DNA of 64,000 nucleotides from Thermothelomyces thermophilus ATCC 42464 (GCF_000226095.1 NC_016475.1:2232001-2296000), one strand, 5' to 3'; positions 11,317-25,391 are shown, counted from the stretch's first letter. Numbers and translations are program-made. Notes: generated by a model not told the origin, from the sequence alone.

Positions 11317-12160
11317 CACAACCCTTCATGCCGCGGGGCCGGCCGGGATTATCGGGAAGCCGAGTCCTAAGCTCTGAGGCCGACCTTTACACCTTGATTC
11401 GACCCCGGGAGAAGGTAATCGTGTCTGATGTTCAGGTCGAGGCAAGCTTCTCAACTTGAACAAGACCGAGACGCAAATTCGCCACAGGTACAGGCGCGTT
11501 CCTTTCGGGTGAGGGATCGCCGCGTGAACTAGAACGCCGGTATTGGATAGATAGCTTTGGGTCGAAGGCGTCCGCCCTGGACCTGATGCTATTCGAGGCC
11601 CCCGGGGATTGGTAGGGGAAGAAGGGCGACTCCGAGCCGTCGCTGTAAGGCTGAGGAGCTGCGCGGCACAACTGGGGACCGGTATCGAAAGCTGTTGACA
11701 GAAAACTGCCTGTCGAGCAGGCAAGGAGGGCTGAAGACAGTGGTGCACTGCGTTTGCGGATGTGTGGGTTGTGGGCGGCCGATCTAGGTCAATAGAGAGG
11801 CCAGGAACAAGGTCCGGGGAGTGGCGGGCTCCCAATATCGATTGATTATCGTGGGACAGTGCGGGAATGTATACCCTCCGGAGAGAATTCGTGGAATCAA
11901 GACGAAGCTGGAATACTGCAACGAGAGACGAAGGTTGAGGGTGAGTGAACGCAGCTGCAGCGCTGGAGGACGTTGCGAAAATGGAGTCCCCGCGATGTGG
12001 AATGGAGGGGTCTCCGGATGTCAGGATGATATCAATTTGCTGCGGAAGAGATGAGGCTAGGGAAATCGAGGGCGAAAGGATCGGGACGGGAGATGGAGGC
12101 GCATGGCACCCTGGCAAACTTGCAATTAGGCAAGGGCAATCAAGTCCACATCGCAACTAG
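11317..12160 (-). other. Putative long 5' leader of the bHLH gene with a 276-codon upstream open frame
   Basis: On the minus strand an ATG at 12156 opens a frame of 276 codons that ends at 11326, ten bases before the bHLH start codon. Its product is Ser/Pro/Leu-rich and I recognise no domain. It may be an upstream open frame in a long leader or simply chance in stop-poor DNA. Confidence 0.35.
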
Positions 12161-13193
12161 GTACAATTAAAAAAGGTAGTCTGTCGACCGAGAACGAGGG
12201 GTGATGATGGGACGGAAAAATGGCCCTTCTGTCAAAAACGGAAATTCACACCGGGTGTTGCTTGATGGAGGAGGTATGTATGTACATTGGAAATGGGAGC
12301 TCGTACTCCGTAGTTCTAGTAGTTACCAGTGAGGATGCACTTCGTTCGTGACCCGCCGCCATCAAGTTCGTTCGACGCCATCGCGTTCAATACCCGACAC
12401 AAGAGAGATACCGATTGGATTGGCGTCGTTTAGATATTGTCGAAGTGGCCTGATGTTCACGGGAATACTGTGCGATCTAAAAGGTTTCTTGTTGGAAGGC
12501 TGCAGAGGCCAATCAGGACCCTGTCGCTCTGACGCAGCTCTGTCGGTTTTGGGCCGATTTGCGCCCATAATCATGCCACTTTTTGGTCTCGGGAAGGCTG
12601 AGAGGGGCACCAGTTCCATACGCCAAGACGGCATCGGCTGGTGCGCTCCGACTTTTTATTGGGCGACGCCCCCCAAATCTCGCTGTGTGTCAGCCTTAGC
12701 TACCCAGAGCTACCTGGTTGCAGGTCTGGACTCCAAGGGTCAGCGGCTCAACGGGCTGTTCCTTTCCCCGTCTGGCCCACAACGGGCGGTTCTGGGCTTC
12801 CCGCTGAAAGCCACGAGCCCTTCTCATCGCTCTTGAAGTTATGGAGGATCTATTGGCAGGGACTGTTCGGCGAACCTGTAAAATAGCAAGGCTGTCGCAG
12901 CGTTCTGGTACGCTATGGTCTCAAAGAATCTTGCCTCGTTCACCACCTGCGTAGTTCGCAGGCATGTTCGTCCAGACCCCTAACCCTGACCTTCGACCCT
13001 TTTTTGCGGCGCATGTGAAGCCTCAGGCTCGCTGGGCCAATGTATTGCGTTGAAGCAAAAGCTCCCCACTTCTTTGCTTCGCAACGGAACCAGCCTACAA
13101 CGCGATGACCTTGTTCATCGAAATACCAGACACTTTGGCCTGGCGCAAATCTCATGCTCGCCGGAAAAAACTTTCCGCTCGTCAAATCCAAAA
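12161..13193. other. Divergent intergenic region between the bHLH gene and ATG12
   Basis: Holds an exact TACTCCGTA word at 12304-12312 and no convincing gene. An open frame at 12348-12836 (+) has no recognisable features. The stretch close to 13194 is the likely ATG12 leader. Confidence 0.55.
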
Positions 13194-13702
13194 ATGGCAT
13201 CCCCAGAGAACAACGGCCCCTCGGCCCCGGAATCACCCGTTCTCGAAGGCCGCGACTCGCCAGACTTGCCCCTCACGATGACGGCCTCAACCATGCTTAT
13301 GGCGCTCCCGCGCGACGCCACGGCCGCGCTCGCTGCGGCCGGGGGGTTTCCGCATGAGAAGGTTGTAGTGCGCTTCAAACCAGTCGGGTCGGCACCGCCA
13401 ATTCGGCGGGATCTGGTCAAAGTCCAGAGCACGCACAAGTTCGAGAACGTTGTGGCATATCTGCGCAGGACGCTCAAGATTGCCGAGACGGAGAGCGTGT
13501 TCTTGTACGTCAACAGCACGTTCGCCCCAGCACTGGATGAGGTGGTGGGGAACTTATGGACAGTATGTTTGTCGTCAATTTTAGGATATGGGCCACTCGT
13601 TTGTGGGACGAAGCTTGGTTGCTGAAAAATCTCAAACAGTGCTTCAAAGACTCTAGCGGGCACCTCAACGTCTCGTACTCGGTGACGCCGGCGTTTGGGT
13701 AG
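13194..13702 (+). CDS. atg12: Ubiquitin-like autophagy protein Atg12
   Basis: Exons 13194-13562 and 13640-13702 (intron 77 nt) give 143 residues. Atg12 is conjugated through its C-terminal Gly to Atg5 and, with Atg16, acts as the E3-like step for Atg8 lipidation on the growing autophagosome. The ubiquitin-like fold is visible from [15 protein letters not shown] through [35 protein letters not shown] and the joined [21 protein letters not shown]; the last residue is the Gly needed for conjugation. The N-terminal 50 residues are Pro/Ser-rich, as usual. The ATG at 13194 is preferred to an in-frame upstream one at 13050 because the extra residues look like leader. It converges on panB, 212 nt away. 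Confidence 0.92.
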
Positions 13703-13914
13703 ACAGTGATGTCATTCCCCACCAGTGGTGGCAGATGGATGGCAATGACAGAACTCCAATGGGTTGACCCGCTAAATGCAATCCGCTACAGAGCTCGCTA
13801 CCAACGGATGTGGTCCGTTGTCATGCTTTATATCAGAATACCGCCGACGCCAACATGCTCAGATTTTACAACGCTTAACCCCAGCGCCCGAAAATGCAGA
13901 CACGGGACATGTGC

Positions 13915-14999
13915 TCACACGTCCTTGGCGGTCTCAACGAACCGTTCAAATTCCTGCCGGGGCATCTCATACGTGTGCTCCGGAGCGGGGTACTGCCGGC
14001 TTCTGACCTCATCCCGATACGTCTCGATAGCCCGGAAGCTCTCTGACCAGACGTTACCGTACTGCTTGACAAATTTGGGGATGCGCCTGCCAGGCGGGAA
14101 GTTGCCCGTCATGTCGACCTGAACCAGCACTTGACCGGAGCAGCCATTTCCGGCGCCAATCCCGATGGTCGGAATGGACAGCTTTTGCGTGATGAAGGAG
14201 GCAACTTCGGCTGGAACGGCTTCGACGACGATCGCAAAGCAGCCAGCTGCCTGAAGCGCGAGGGCATCGTCGAGAATTTTGGCTGCGGAGGCCGCTGTTT
14301 TGCCCTGGACGCGGAAACCGCCGAGGATATCCCGCCGTTGGGGTGTCAAGCCGACATGGCCCAGAACGGGTATGCCGACGCCCACGATCTTCTCGATCGT
14401 GGGTACCATTTCTTTGCCACCCTCTAATTTCACCCCCTGCATGCGGCCCTCCTTTTTGAAGCGGATGGCTGTCTCGAGTGCTTGAGCTGGGGCGATCTCA
14501 TAAGAACCCATTGGAAGGTCGCCGATCTGAAGGAGCACAGTGTTGGCAGCTGAAGAAGGAAAAGAGAGAGCAGATTTGGGCATCATATGGAACGTACGGT
14601 GAAAGCAGCCTTAGTCGCACGTGCAACGGACCGGCAGTGCAGTAGCATTTCTTCAACCATCACTTCACTGGTATCTTCCATGCCCAAGGCTACCATGGCC
14701 AGGCTGTCGCCAACCAGGATGACGTCCACCCCGGCAGCATCGGCGACGTGGGCGCTAGGGAAGTCGTGAGCCGTGATCATGGTGATCGGCTCACCGTTCT
14801 TGTGCATGCTCTTGAGTTTTGAAATAGTGACCGGGGTCCTGGGATTGGCTGGGGGCGTGCCCATGGGTGAATGTGAGCTCCATCTGACCTGTGCCTGCCG
14901 TGTAGTTGTAGTAGAAGAGACTGATATGAAAGGTAGCCGGGCAAGTTGGGACGATCGCGTGCCTCTTGACAGAGACCGTGCTACCGAGGAGAGGTACAT
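13915..14999 (-). CDS. panB: 3-methyl-2-oxobutanoate (ketopantoate) hydroxymethyltransferase, mitochondrial
   Basis: Exons 14999-14598 and 14526-13915 (intron 71 nt) encode 337 residues. The enzyme transfers a hydroxymethyl group from methylenetetrahydrofolate to 2-oxoisovalerate, the first step to pantothenate and CoA. Visible family blocks are ITAHDFPSAHVADAAGVDVI with VGDSLAMVALG (metal-binding Asp), the joined IGDLPMGSYE, GVKLEGG, the catalytic Glu in FAIVVEAVPAEVA, and PTIGIGAGNGCSGQVLV. The acceptor at 14527 restores the frame, while a CAG 23 nt upstream would break it. An Arg/Ser-rich N-terminus of about 60 residues looks like a mitochondrial presequence. An in-frame ATG at 15077 would add 26 residues with no presequence character. 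Confidence 0.93.
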
Positions 15000-15589
15000 G
15001 GGTGGGGTACTCTGAGTGACCTGTGTCGTGTTGCACAGAAGGCAAAAGAGAGTTGCAGGGGTCTGAGCAAGTTCCAAAAATGTTGGAATTAAACCGGGGA
15101 TGAAATGTTGGAACGGGAGACACTTGCGCTTGCAAGAGAAGAAGAGAAGAGGGAACGGCCGGGGCTTATTTGTGCGGCGAAATTTTGCGACTCTTATTCA
15201 CCAGGTCATGATGGTTTTTGCTGCGTACAATTGAGTATCTCTGAGGAATTGGCTGGAGTTTTTCTGTACAGTACACTCTTTGCTGGAAACAGTTGCGGCT
15301 GGCTGAAATTCGGCCGATCGGATCTCGATACCCCACGTGGGGTGCGGGTGAGCTGATTGGTTGAACAAATCCGACGAAAGGGGACTGCCCCTGAGGGCCG
15401 AGGCTCGTTTCGGGCCTGCTCTTGGGCCGCTGGCGATTTTTCGCTATTGCAAGACAAGTTTAGGGATTTAAACGATTTACTAGTAGGGTGATATATTATC
15501 CAACCCTGTTTTGTATCTTGTGTGAGTTATTACACCTTCATCGACTCGCCTCGTCCGATCATACAGAACTCCTGCGACGCCTTTCTCCA

Positions 15590-15637
<48 letters not shown>

Positions 15638-17102
15638 AAAAGGCACCAGGAACTGGATACCAGGACGGTTTGGCTAGAATTGCTCACTCAAAGCACTGAC
15701 CCCAAGAAGGTTCTTGACGTCCTGCTCTCCCTTCCGCCAGGAGGTTGACTGTTTATTTCCCTTTGCCTTCAGGTGCTTCGGGCCACTTCCCTATCCGCAT
15801 ATAAATTGCCAACAGCCCCACGTCTCGTGCTGGGAATTCTTTTGCTGCTAGTTAGGGAAGAGGTGGTGTGAACGTGTATATACTTCACTCCAGATATTAG
15901 AGGTACAGTACATGGCCATTTGTACTGAAAGGCAGAGCAAGTGATCTGGTTGCTTGACGTCCCCGTTACCACGCAGAACGTCAGGTTATATTGTACATAC
16001 ACCGGAACATCAGATATCGGTGATCTTCTCTGACTACAGAACCAGTTGCCCACGTTTGGTTCCTGTACTGGCCATGCTCAAATGCCTGTGACACTCGTTC
16101 TTGGCCGAGAGCAGCGGAAAAGAACCATATTACATGAGCATGCCACGAGCTTTGGACATGCCGAAAGCACATATGTATAATAAGGTACCTCTCCGACCTA
16201 CAGAGTAGGACGTTCCTACTTTGTAATTTTGCATCGGTGACGAACGAAAGGTTCCGAGTCCGTAATCTCGCCGAAGTATTTCGTGGACTTTCGCTGGAGA
16301 TGCCTGCCGATAGCATTGCGTCACCGGTCCCCACCCGGCACTGCTTCGTGGCACTGGGCCAAATCTCTCCTTGCCCGCTACAGCCAAATCAACCAAAAAA
16401 ACGAGTCACAAAAATGAAAGTAGAAAGAAATGAGAAGGAAAGAAACAAAAAGAGAAATGAGGGAAGAGAGGATGGAAGGGGTAGGTTTGCACGACTAACA
16501 GAACAGATGTCATTCGTGCACTCCTAATATGGAAAGCAGGAAGCGGTCCAGTGCATCTTGGAATTCCAGCGGCTTCACTTGAAACACGCAGCGCAGCTGT
16601 CTCCAACTGACTGGTTCACCAGTGGATCTTTCACACCTGGCAGTGACAACCTGGAACGCCCAGTCATCGCCCAAAGAGTGGGTGGCAGCTCATCATTCGC
16701 TTGCACCTCTAATAATAAGCGGAGTTGATCGCAGTGTGCGTCCGATTGCTCCTTGCCCAAGTTCCTGATCATCGAACTGCAGCTCGGGCCTACAAGAGTG
16801 CGCGAAACCACGGGAATTCGGTACTTGCCATTTTCCAGACCCCCGCCGACATCTGAGTCAACTGATCACCCCCTCATCCGCTTTACAAGGGAGCCGGTGT
16901 TCCATTCCCAGCTTCCGCATTCCCCACCCCTCAACCTCGCATTGTCAACTGCATCCGCCACCGCCGCCGCAAACCGCACCCTCGTTCGACCCAGCACACC
17001 GACATCTGTTCGATCACCAGCCTCGCCTACTCGAGTTCAGATTCTACCGAGCAAAACCTCCGTAACAAGGGACCATCAAACTCGCAAAAAACGATTGCCA
17101 AG
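15000..17102. other. Divergent intergenic region between panB and UBC8
   Basis: About 2.1 kb with no gene that I can support. It holds a T42 run (15594-15635) and several stretches of higher AT content. The last 300 bases are pyrimidine-rich and are the likely UBC8 promoter and leader. Confidence 0.55.
15594..15635 (+). repeat. T42 homopolymer
   Basis: Forty-two consecutive T residues in the divergent region upstream of panB and UBC8. No target-site duplication or coding remnant is evident beside it, so it is more likely slippage than an inserted poly(A) copy. The length may vary between assemblies. Confidence 0.95.
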
Positions 17103-18270
17103 ATGTCTTCTCCGCGCCGCCGCATCGAGACGGACGTGAGTTGGCCAGTGTGACTGCGAACCTTGATGTTGGACGTCGGCTTACCATGCCAATCCAGGTC
17201 ATGAAGATGTACGCCTATCAACGCAACACGCCCGATTTCGACGTTTTGGCCTCGGGCTGACCGCAGTGCAGGCTCATGAGCGACTATGAGGTGACTCTGG
17301 TCAACGACAACAGTATGTGATCTCCTGTCCCCTCCTCCCTCCTCTGCGGCATCTGCCTCTATGCCTACCCTTGGTTTCAGCGCGTGGCTGACATGAACAT
17401 GCCTACAGTGTGAGCCCTAGTTGCCACTACAGCTCGCTTTGACAGCAACAGTGCAGCTGACGGCGCGGATCGATGTTGCAGGCAGGAATTCTTCGTCAAA
17501 TTCAAGGGTCCCGCGGAGAGTCAGTTACGCAACGCCTTCCTATTCCCTCCCTCACCTTTCTCCCTCCCCCCTCCTTCCGTGGCCCGATAACACGCCCAAC
17601 CGCTGGTCATGACCTTGTCGCTTACGTGGCTTTGTTTACACAGCTCCCTTTGAAGGCGGCATCTGGAAAGTCCACGTTGAGCTTCCGGACCAGTACCCGT
17701 ACAAGTCCCCCAGCATCGGTTTCGTCAACCGGATTTTCCACCCAAATATCGATGAACTGTGAGTGCGGCGGAGAGGAACCAGGATGTCGAGAAGCGTGTC
17801 GGACTCTTGGATACCCTCGGAGGGTTTGACCGCGGCGAGATTATTCAAGTTGGGAGAGATAACTGACATATTGGTATGTCAGGTCCGGGTCTGTCTGCCT
17901 GGACGTTATCAACCAGACCTGGTCGCCCATGTACGATATGATCAACATCTTCGAGGCATTCCTGCCGCAGCTGCTCCGCTACCCAAACCCATCCGACCCG
18001 CTGAACGGAGAGGCCGCTGCCCTGTTGCTTCGGGATCCCAGTCTTTATGACGCCAAGGTCAAGGGTGAGTTCACGTAATGTCCTGGTAAAGGCTCAAACA
18101 GATGATTTGCTGATACGTTTTGAGCAGACTACGTCCAAAGGTATGCGTCAAAGAATGCAGTGGACGACGCCGGAGCCGAGAGCGAAGACGACGACGACCT
18201 TTCCTCGGTAGGAAGCTACAATGACGACGAAGAAGAGGCGCAGCCCGCCGGCCAGATGGACGATGTATGA
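17103..18270 (+). CDS. ubc8: Ubiquitin-conjugating enzyme E2 of the Ubc8/UBE2H class, with 11-nt and 1-nt exons
   Basis: Eight exons are inferred: 17103-17135, 17198-17208, 17272-17312, 17409-17409, 17482-17519, 17644-17758, 17883-18064 and 18128-18270, giving 187 residues. In yeast Ubc8 works with the GID E3 ligase in degrading gluconeogenic enzymes. The E2 fold is complete: [43 protein letters not shown], then [15 protein letters not shown] with active Cys85. The acidic tail ([19 protein letters not shown]) is typical of the class. Met29, conserved in yeast Ubc8 (NDSMQEF), can only be formed from the A at 17312, the T at 17409 and the G at 17482; both flanking introns (96 and 72 nt) have GT, AG and CTGAC branch sites. 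Family is certain; the one-base exon is inferred from sequence. Confidence 0.9.
17409..17409 (+). other. ubc8: Putative single-nucleotide exon of UBC8
   Basis: The base T17409 lies between an acceptor (CCTACAG, ending 17408) and a donor (GTGAGC, from 17410). It supplies the middle base of the Met29 codon. The intron before is 17313-17408, with GCTGAC 14-19 nt before its end; the intron after is 17410-17481, with GCTGAC about 20 nt before its end. Skipping both junctions or using any other visible AG breaks the frame or meets a stop. Confidence 0.75.
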
Positions 18271-18840
18271 TAGTTTGGCCGAGGCGCGGGGACTCGCGTG
18301 ATCCTGAAGGAAGGGAGGAAAGGGTACGTCATCGTATTTTAGGGATTCGGCTTCGTCGTTTTTGAGAGGAGTTACGTTCGGCTGTTCGGGTTTGAATTTT
18401 GTTGCCTTGGTTCTTAGCTTGCTTCGCTCCTCTCCGTTACTATGGAGTATCCGGGTGAGAGGGCTGGTTGAGGGGTGATTTGGCGTAGAAGGTTCAATTT
18501 TCCATTTTCACAGCTATTTAAGAGCGGGGTTAGTAGTTTGGTTGGTTGCCCATTTGATAATGGGAGCCAGCACAGGAGATCGGCCCGCACAGGTTGGCTC
18601 TCGACTGATTAGACGGGAGTCGTAGAATCGTTCAGGTTTTGGCCGTTAGGCAAGGGGCAATGTCCAAGGGAATTGCCTTGTTGAATGCGAGTCACTCAGG
18701 GTTAGATAGTTTTTACACCGCTTCACAGTAATACCATCATGATTCGATTTCTATCCCGGGGGTATCATAATCTATCCATAAGCCAAGTCCACCGAAGCAG
18801 TCATACAGTCGTGAAATCGAGTACCAGAGCGGCCACCTAA
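18271..18840. other. Convergent intergenic region between UBC8 and the Saf4-like gene
   Basis: Both 3' ends face this 570-nt stretch. It is T-rich on the plus strand as expected for 3' leaders and holds no open frame of note. Confidence 0.6.
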
Positions 18841-19959
18841 TTACTCCGAATCCGAGTTGTAGTTGACCAGAGCAGTGGTGGGAACCACCTTGTTTGGCGT
18901 ACCCCCCGTGCCTGATGCGGTTTGTGGAGTGTCTGATGCCTCTTCAGCCGGCCTCTTCCTTTTGAGGCCAGGCAGCCGGACGGGTCCCTTGGGGGTGCCC
19001 TCCCTGCTGCTGAAGTCGAGAAACGGGTCCTTTGCTGCGCGAGTGTTGCTGACGATCTCCGAGGCAAGGTAGTCCCGCCTTCGAGCGGCCTCGATCTCCG
19101 ACTTGAGTCTCCTCGATCCTCTGGCCGGCCCGCCGACACCCTCCCCCTTCTCTGTTCGGTCCGGTCCGCGGTCAAACAGCGGTTTCGCCAGCGCCTTGTC
19201 CACCCCACCGGCGCTACTACCCTCGACGTCGACGCTCCCAAAGTCCACCAGCTTCGCCCTCCTGGCATCCTCCTCCGTCTCCGGCAGCAATTCGATCCCC
19301 AGCCCCAACCTTTCCTTCAGCTCCTCTGCCCTGGCCGCCTCTCTCTCCCGCTTGTGCCTCCCCTCGCGGAACGCCTTCCGCAGCCGCTGATTGAGCGCAT
19401 AGGGATCCTCCCACTGCCGCTCGGCCGCCTCCAACAGCTCGCCGATCCTCTGGTTGGCACTCTCCAGCTGCTCCCGGTCGGCGATGGTCTTCTCCAGCTT
19501 CCCAAAGGCGCTCTCCCTCTGCTCGGCCCGCTCCCGCGGCGTGGGGATCACGAAGTCGGACTTGACCAGGCTGTCGTCCCGTTCCGGGTCGGCGCCGTAG
19601 TCCCTCCTCCTGGCGCCGGAGACGACGACGAACTCGCTGTTCTTGGGGTCGGTGCGGATCTCGATCTCGCCGCCGCAGGCGCCGTGGCGGATCTTGAAGG
19701 ACCAGATGGGCGTCGTGTAGTAGCTTCCCGCGCGGCGCTTCTCGGCGTTGAAGCGCACGCCCTGGCCGATGGTCGTCGGCCGGGGGCAGTGCGCGCACCA
19801 GATGGCGAAGGGCAGCTCGAAGCGCACGATCAGGATGCCGTGGCTGGCCAGCTTGGACGCGCGCGAGCCCAGCGGGTGTTTCTTGTGCAGCCTGTTGCCG
19901 GACGTGGTGGTGCCCGCCGCCGAGGGCGGGATGTACCGGCCCATGTTGAAGCCTTGCAT
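18841..19959 (-). CDS. saf4: Cwf16/YJU2-family splicing factor, CCDC130/Saf4 type
   Basis: This is an intronless gene of 372 residues from the Met in MQGFNMGRYIPPSAAG; an in-frame ATG at 20022 would add 21 residues but the conserved family start is MGRYxPP. Proteins of this family join the spliceosome around its catalytic steps. Visible features are GILIVRFELPFAIWCAHC (first zinc-binding Cys pair), IGQGVRFNAEKRRAGSYYTT, then KIRHGACGGEIEIRTDPKN, in which the second pair has the fungal HxACGG form. A charged coiled-coil region follows (about 170-260), then basic stretches and a C-terminal KRKRP nuclear signal. The CCDC130/Saf4 branch is favoured over Yju2/CCDC94 by the FNMGRYIPP and GSYYTTPIWSFK blocks, though the two are close. 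Confidence 0.85.
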   Translation of the reverse strand: MQGFNMGRYIPPSAAGTTTSGNRLHKKHPLGSRASKLASHGILIVRFELPFAIWCAHCPRPTTIGQGVRFNAEKRRAGSYYTTPIWSFKIRHGACGGEIEIRTDPKNSEFVVVSGARRRDYGADPERDDSLVKSDFVIPTPRERAEQRESAFGKLEKTIADREQLESANQRIGELLEAAERQWEDPYALNQRLRKAFREGRHKREREAARAEELKERLGLGIELLPETEEDARRAKLVDFGSVDVEGSSAGGVDKALAKPLFDRGPDRTEKGEGVGGPARGSRRLKSEIEAARRRDYLASEIVSNTRAAKDPFLDFSSREGTPKGPVRLPGLKRKRPAEEASDTPQTASGTGGTPNKVVPTTALVNYNSDSE

Positions 19960-20823
19960 CTTGACCGAGGGGGAATAGGCGCGCCGCGCCTCTTTAGGGT
20001 GATGACGGCGATTTGCTGGCAAAAATGGTGGTGTTTTTGGTGGTGGTGGTGTTGGTGGTGGAGATGGTTGTTGGCGTCCTCGTCGTCGCCGTTTTTACAC
20101 GGTAGGAGCGTCTGTCACGAAGTGTTGGCGCGGCTCTGGCCAGAAGAAGGCGCGGTCGGCGCCTGCACCTGCTCCGTGAAGACTTCCGAGTCGCCGGTAC
20201 ACCAGCTTTTGCGTCAGGTGCCAACCACGGAGTTACAGAGGGATGGATGTAATCCGTACATACAGTGTGGGATGATGGTACCGCGTTGGCTGCATGTGGC
20301 AAACACTTGCCTAAAGTGGGGTTGCGAGGAAATTTAATCCACTGCAGACTCCATGATAAGCACATCTTGAACCAAGTTTGACCCTAACCCTGCCACCAAT
20401 TGAAGGATTGCACGATCGTGACCAGCAGCTTCCTTTTTGCAACCCCAACTCCAACTTCTCCTCACGAGAGGAAGTGCTAACGGGTCCAACGCCATGCTCG
20501 AAAAAAAAAAAAAACCAAGATCGGCATAGGGACGACGGTGACCGGCAGTCAGTTGCCTAAACCTTCGGGTCAATTCCACCCGGGAGCACGAAGTACGCCC
20601 TGGAGTCTAGTGTACCTAGCCAGCCATCTTACTCCGTACCCTGTTTATTCCCCTTTATCCGGGAATGCAACCTCTTTCTCCCGTCCGCGGGGCAGCTACC
20701 GGGTCCTTGGGAAGGTTGCAGTAGTTACAGTATGCAATACTTATTAATTGTCCAAGTCGAACTTTGCTGCTCTCCCAACATGGTGCCTCGCAAAGGCAAG
20801 GAACAACCGCGTCACCTGGAGCC
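19960..20823. other. Divergent intergenic region between the Saf4-like gene and a GH43
   Basis: Holds a GTT/GGT-type triplet run (20035-20070), an A13 run near 20500, an exact TACTCCGTA word at 20630-20638 and a CTAGCC hexamer near 20616, which on the minus strand reads GGCTAG and fits the GGCTAR box of XlnR/Xyr1-type xylanase regulators. A single match is weak evidence. Confidence 0.45.
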
Positions 20824-23361
<2,538 letters not shown>

Positions 23362-23620
23362 AAAAAAGGAAGGGGAGTTGTGGGCTGGTATCGCCATTCG
23401 GGAAAAAAAAAAGTACGGTGCCCGGCAACTGCGTCCATGGAAGTTACAGAATAGTATACGGATTCCAATGGGCTGCAGTCTCGCTTTAGCTTGTCACGCA
23501 AGTAATCCCCCAACAACTCCTTGGCCATAGTGGGACAACCAGAGAATACAGAGACCGTGACATCCATCATACATCAGTTTAGTCGTCAAGTTGGCCTACT
23601 CGGTGCAGTCAGAGAGGGGA

Positions 23621-25391
23621 TCATACACGCCTCTTCCGCCTCCGCACTTCGATCCTCGCCTGTACTTCAGGAATGAAACTCGACCCAATCCATATCGACT
23701 TCGGCCTCTCGGCCAACGGTTTGAACTCATAGTTCTGCACCAAATAGGCCAAGATCATCTTGAGTTCGTGTGCAACGAAGAACCTCCCGGGGCTGATGCA
23801 GCCGTCAGTCAAGGTAACCAATTTCCGATCCCAATAATAAATAAGACACTCACCAGGCGTGCCTGCCGTGGCTGAAGGCCAAAAACTCCGCGCTCGTGGT
23901 AACCATGCCCAACTTCTTGACCCGCATCGCCTCTTCGGCATCGCCCTTCTCCTCGGCCGACTTCGCCTCGTAGGCCTCTCTCTGGCGCGAGAACCGCCAG
24001 GCATCGTACTTGTCCGGCTCCGGGTACAGCTCCGGGTCGCGGTGCGTCCCCGCCAGATCCAGCATCAGGAACGCTCCGTACGGCGCATGCCACCCCTCGA
24101 CCGGGTTCGTCACGCCCTCGGGAGCGACCACCTTGCGGTGTGTGAGCGCTCTGGCAAAGTGGCTGAAGCGCATGCTCTCCTTGATGGCGCTGTCGGTGCG
24201 GTGGAGGCGGGCGAGACCCTGCTTGGTCCAGGCGCCGTTCTCTTCGGCGAAGACGCGGGACGTTTCCTCTCGGATGGTGTCGATGTATCCCAGCGAAGGG
24301 TCCGACGACAGCAGATCGAGGATCAGGTTGAAGCCCGTCGTGACTGTCGTATGTATCGCCGCGAACTCCACGGGGAGGATTCTCTTGGAAAGCATCTCCG
24401 GGTTAAGTTCGCTGGTGAGACCCTCCGCTTTGGCTTGCCGGATCAGCCAAGTTAGCATGTCCTCCGGCGCCTTCCAATCGTCGCCGGCCGGGTCGTCGCC
24501 CGACTCCTGACGCTCCAAGTCGTACAGCCGTTGTTCGATCACGGGCCTAGCATGGGAGTAGGATTTGCGCCAGTGCCACCAATTGGGAAGAACAATAAAC
24601 GGGGCGACAAGCGGCTGGAAGATGTGCGGGACCATGTCCAGCAGGAAACCGTTGCGCACCACATCATTGGCGAAACCGACTTGACAGTCGAGGAACTCCT
24701 GATTCCTGCACAACGGGGCGCCGACAAGGATTCGGTTGGTCACCCGCGGGATGATTCCTAACCAAGCTTCCCATAGATTGAGAGATGTCCAGTTCTCAAC
24801 ATCCTTCCCAAAAGTATCGTCAATCGCGGCGTGGACTTCCTCCTGTACGGCGGGTATAAGAGAGGCGATGTTGCGTGCAAGGTGCTTGTGGATAGTCCGG
24901 ATAGGGAACTCGTCATCCACCCCGAAGAACTGGTAGTCGTTGTGCAGGGTGTCCCGATGCGCTTCCTTGGTCGATAGCACGCGGTCGGGTTGCTCGAGCA
25001 TCCATGCTGCCTGTGAACGGGGTATGACAATCTCCTGTGGGCGGTAAGGGGCAGAGGGAACCACGAAGGCGCGTCCTTGTTTGGAGTACTACGAGAAGTC
25101 AGCCTTGCAAACTGGAGAGGAAAAGGAAAAGGGAAGAAAGGAAGGAAAATGAAAATCCACCTTCTCGTAGCCCTCTGCGACCCAGGTGTGATAACGGGTT
25201 AGGAAGTAGGCCCAGCTCTTGAGTGTCCCTAGAAAGCTACCGCCTGGCCCAACTCGAGGAAGCGCCTTCGAATAGAGGGGCTTCCGTGCGAAGTCGACGA
25301 CGAAGGAGCTGATGGTGAGGAGAATAAGGGCCGCGATGAATCGGCCCGGGGTCAGTGATTCGATCACTTGGGAACTAATTATTGACGCCAT
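23621..25391 (-). CDS. Microsomal cytochrome P450 monooxygenase
   Basis: Exons 25391-25161, 25088-23854 and 23792-23621 (introns 72 and 61 nt) encode 545 residues. The start is the Met of MASIISSQ; a membrane anchor follows (about 12-30). The I-helix reads VEFAAIHTTVTTG, the variant common in fungal ent-kaurene-oxidase-like families. The ExxR motif is KESMR. The heme loop FLAFSHGRHACPGRFF is split by the last intron inside the Cys codon, so it is intact only after splicing. The gene is convergent with the GH43 on its left (259 nt between stops) and sits among hydrolases rather than terpene or polyketide synthases. A role in secondary metabolism or detoxification is possible; no substrate can be named. 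Confidence 0.88.

Noticed and set aside
12348-12836. 162-codon open frame between the bHLH gene and ATG12
   Set aside because: No domain, signal or repeat, and other frames are equally open in this GC-rich stretch.
12975-12990. CCCTAACCCTGAC, a telomere-like word (also near 20383)
   Set aside because: Barely two imperfect units; no array, so not an interstitial telomere.
17371-17408. Alternative UBC8 acceptor TTTCAG at 17380
   Set aside because: It gives a stop four codons later (ACG CGT GGC TGA) and removes the conserved Met-Gln-Glu-Phe.
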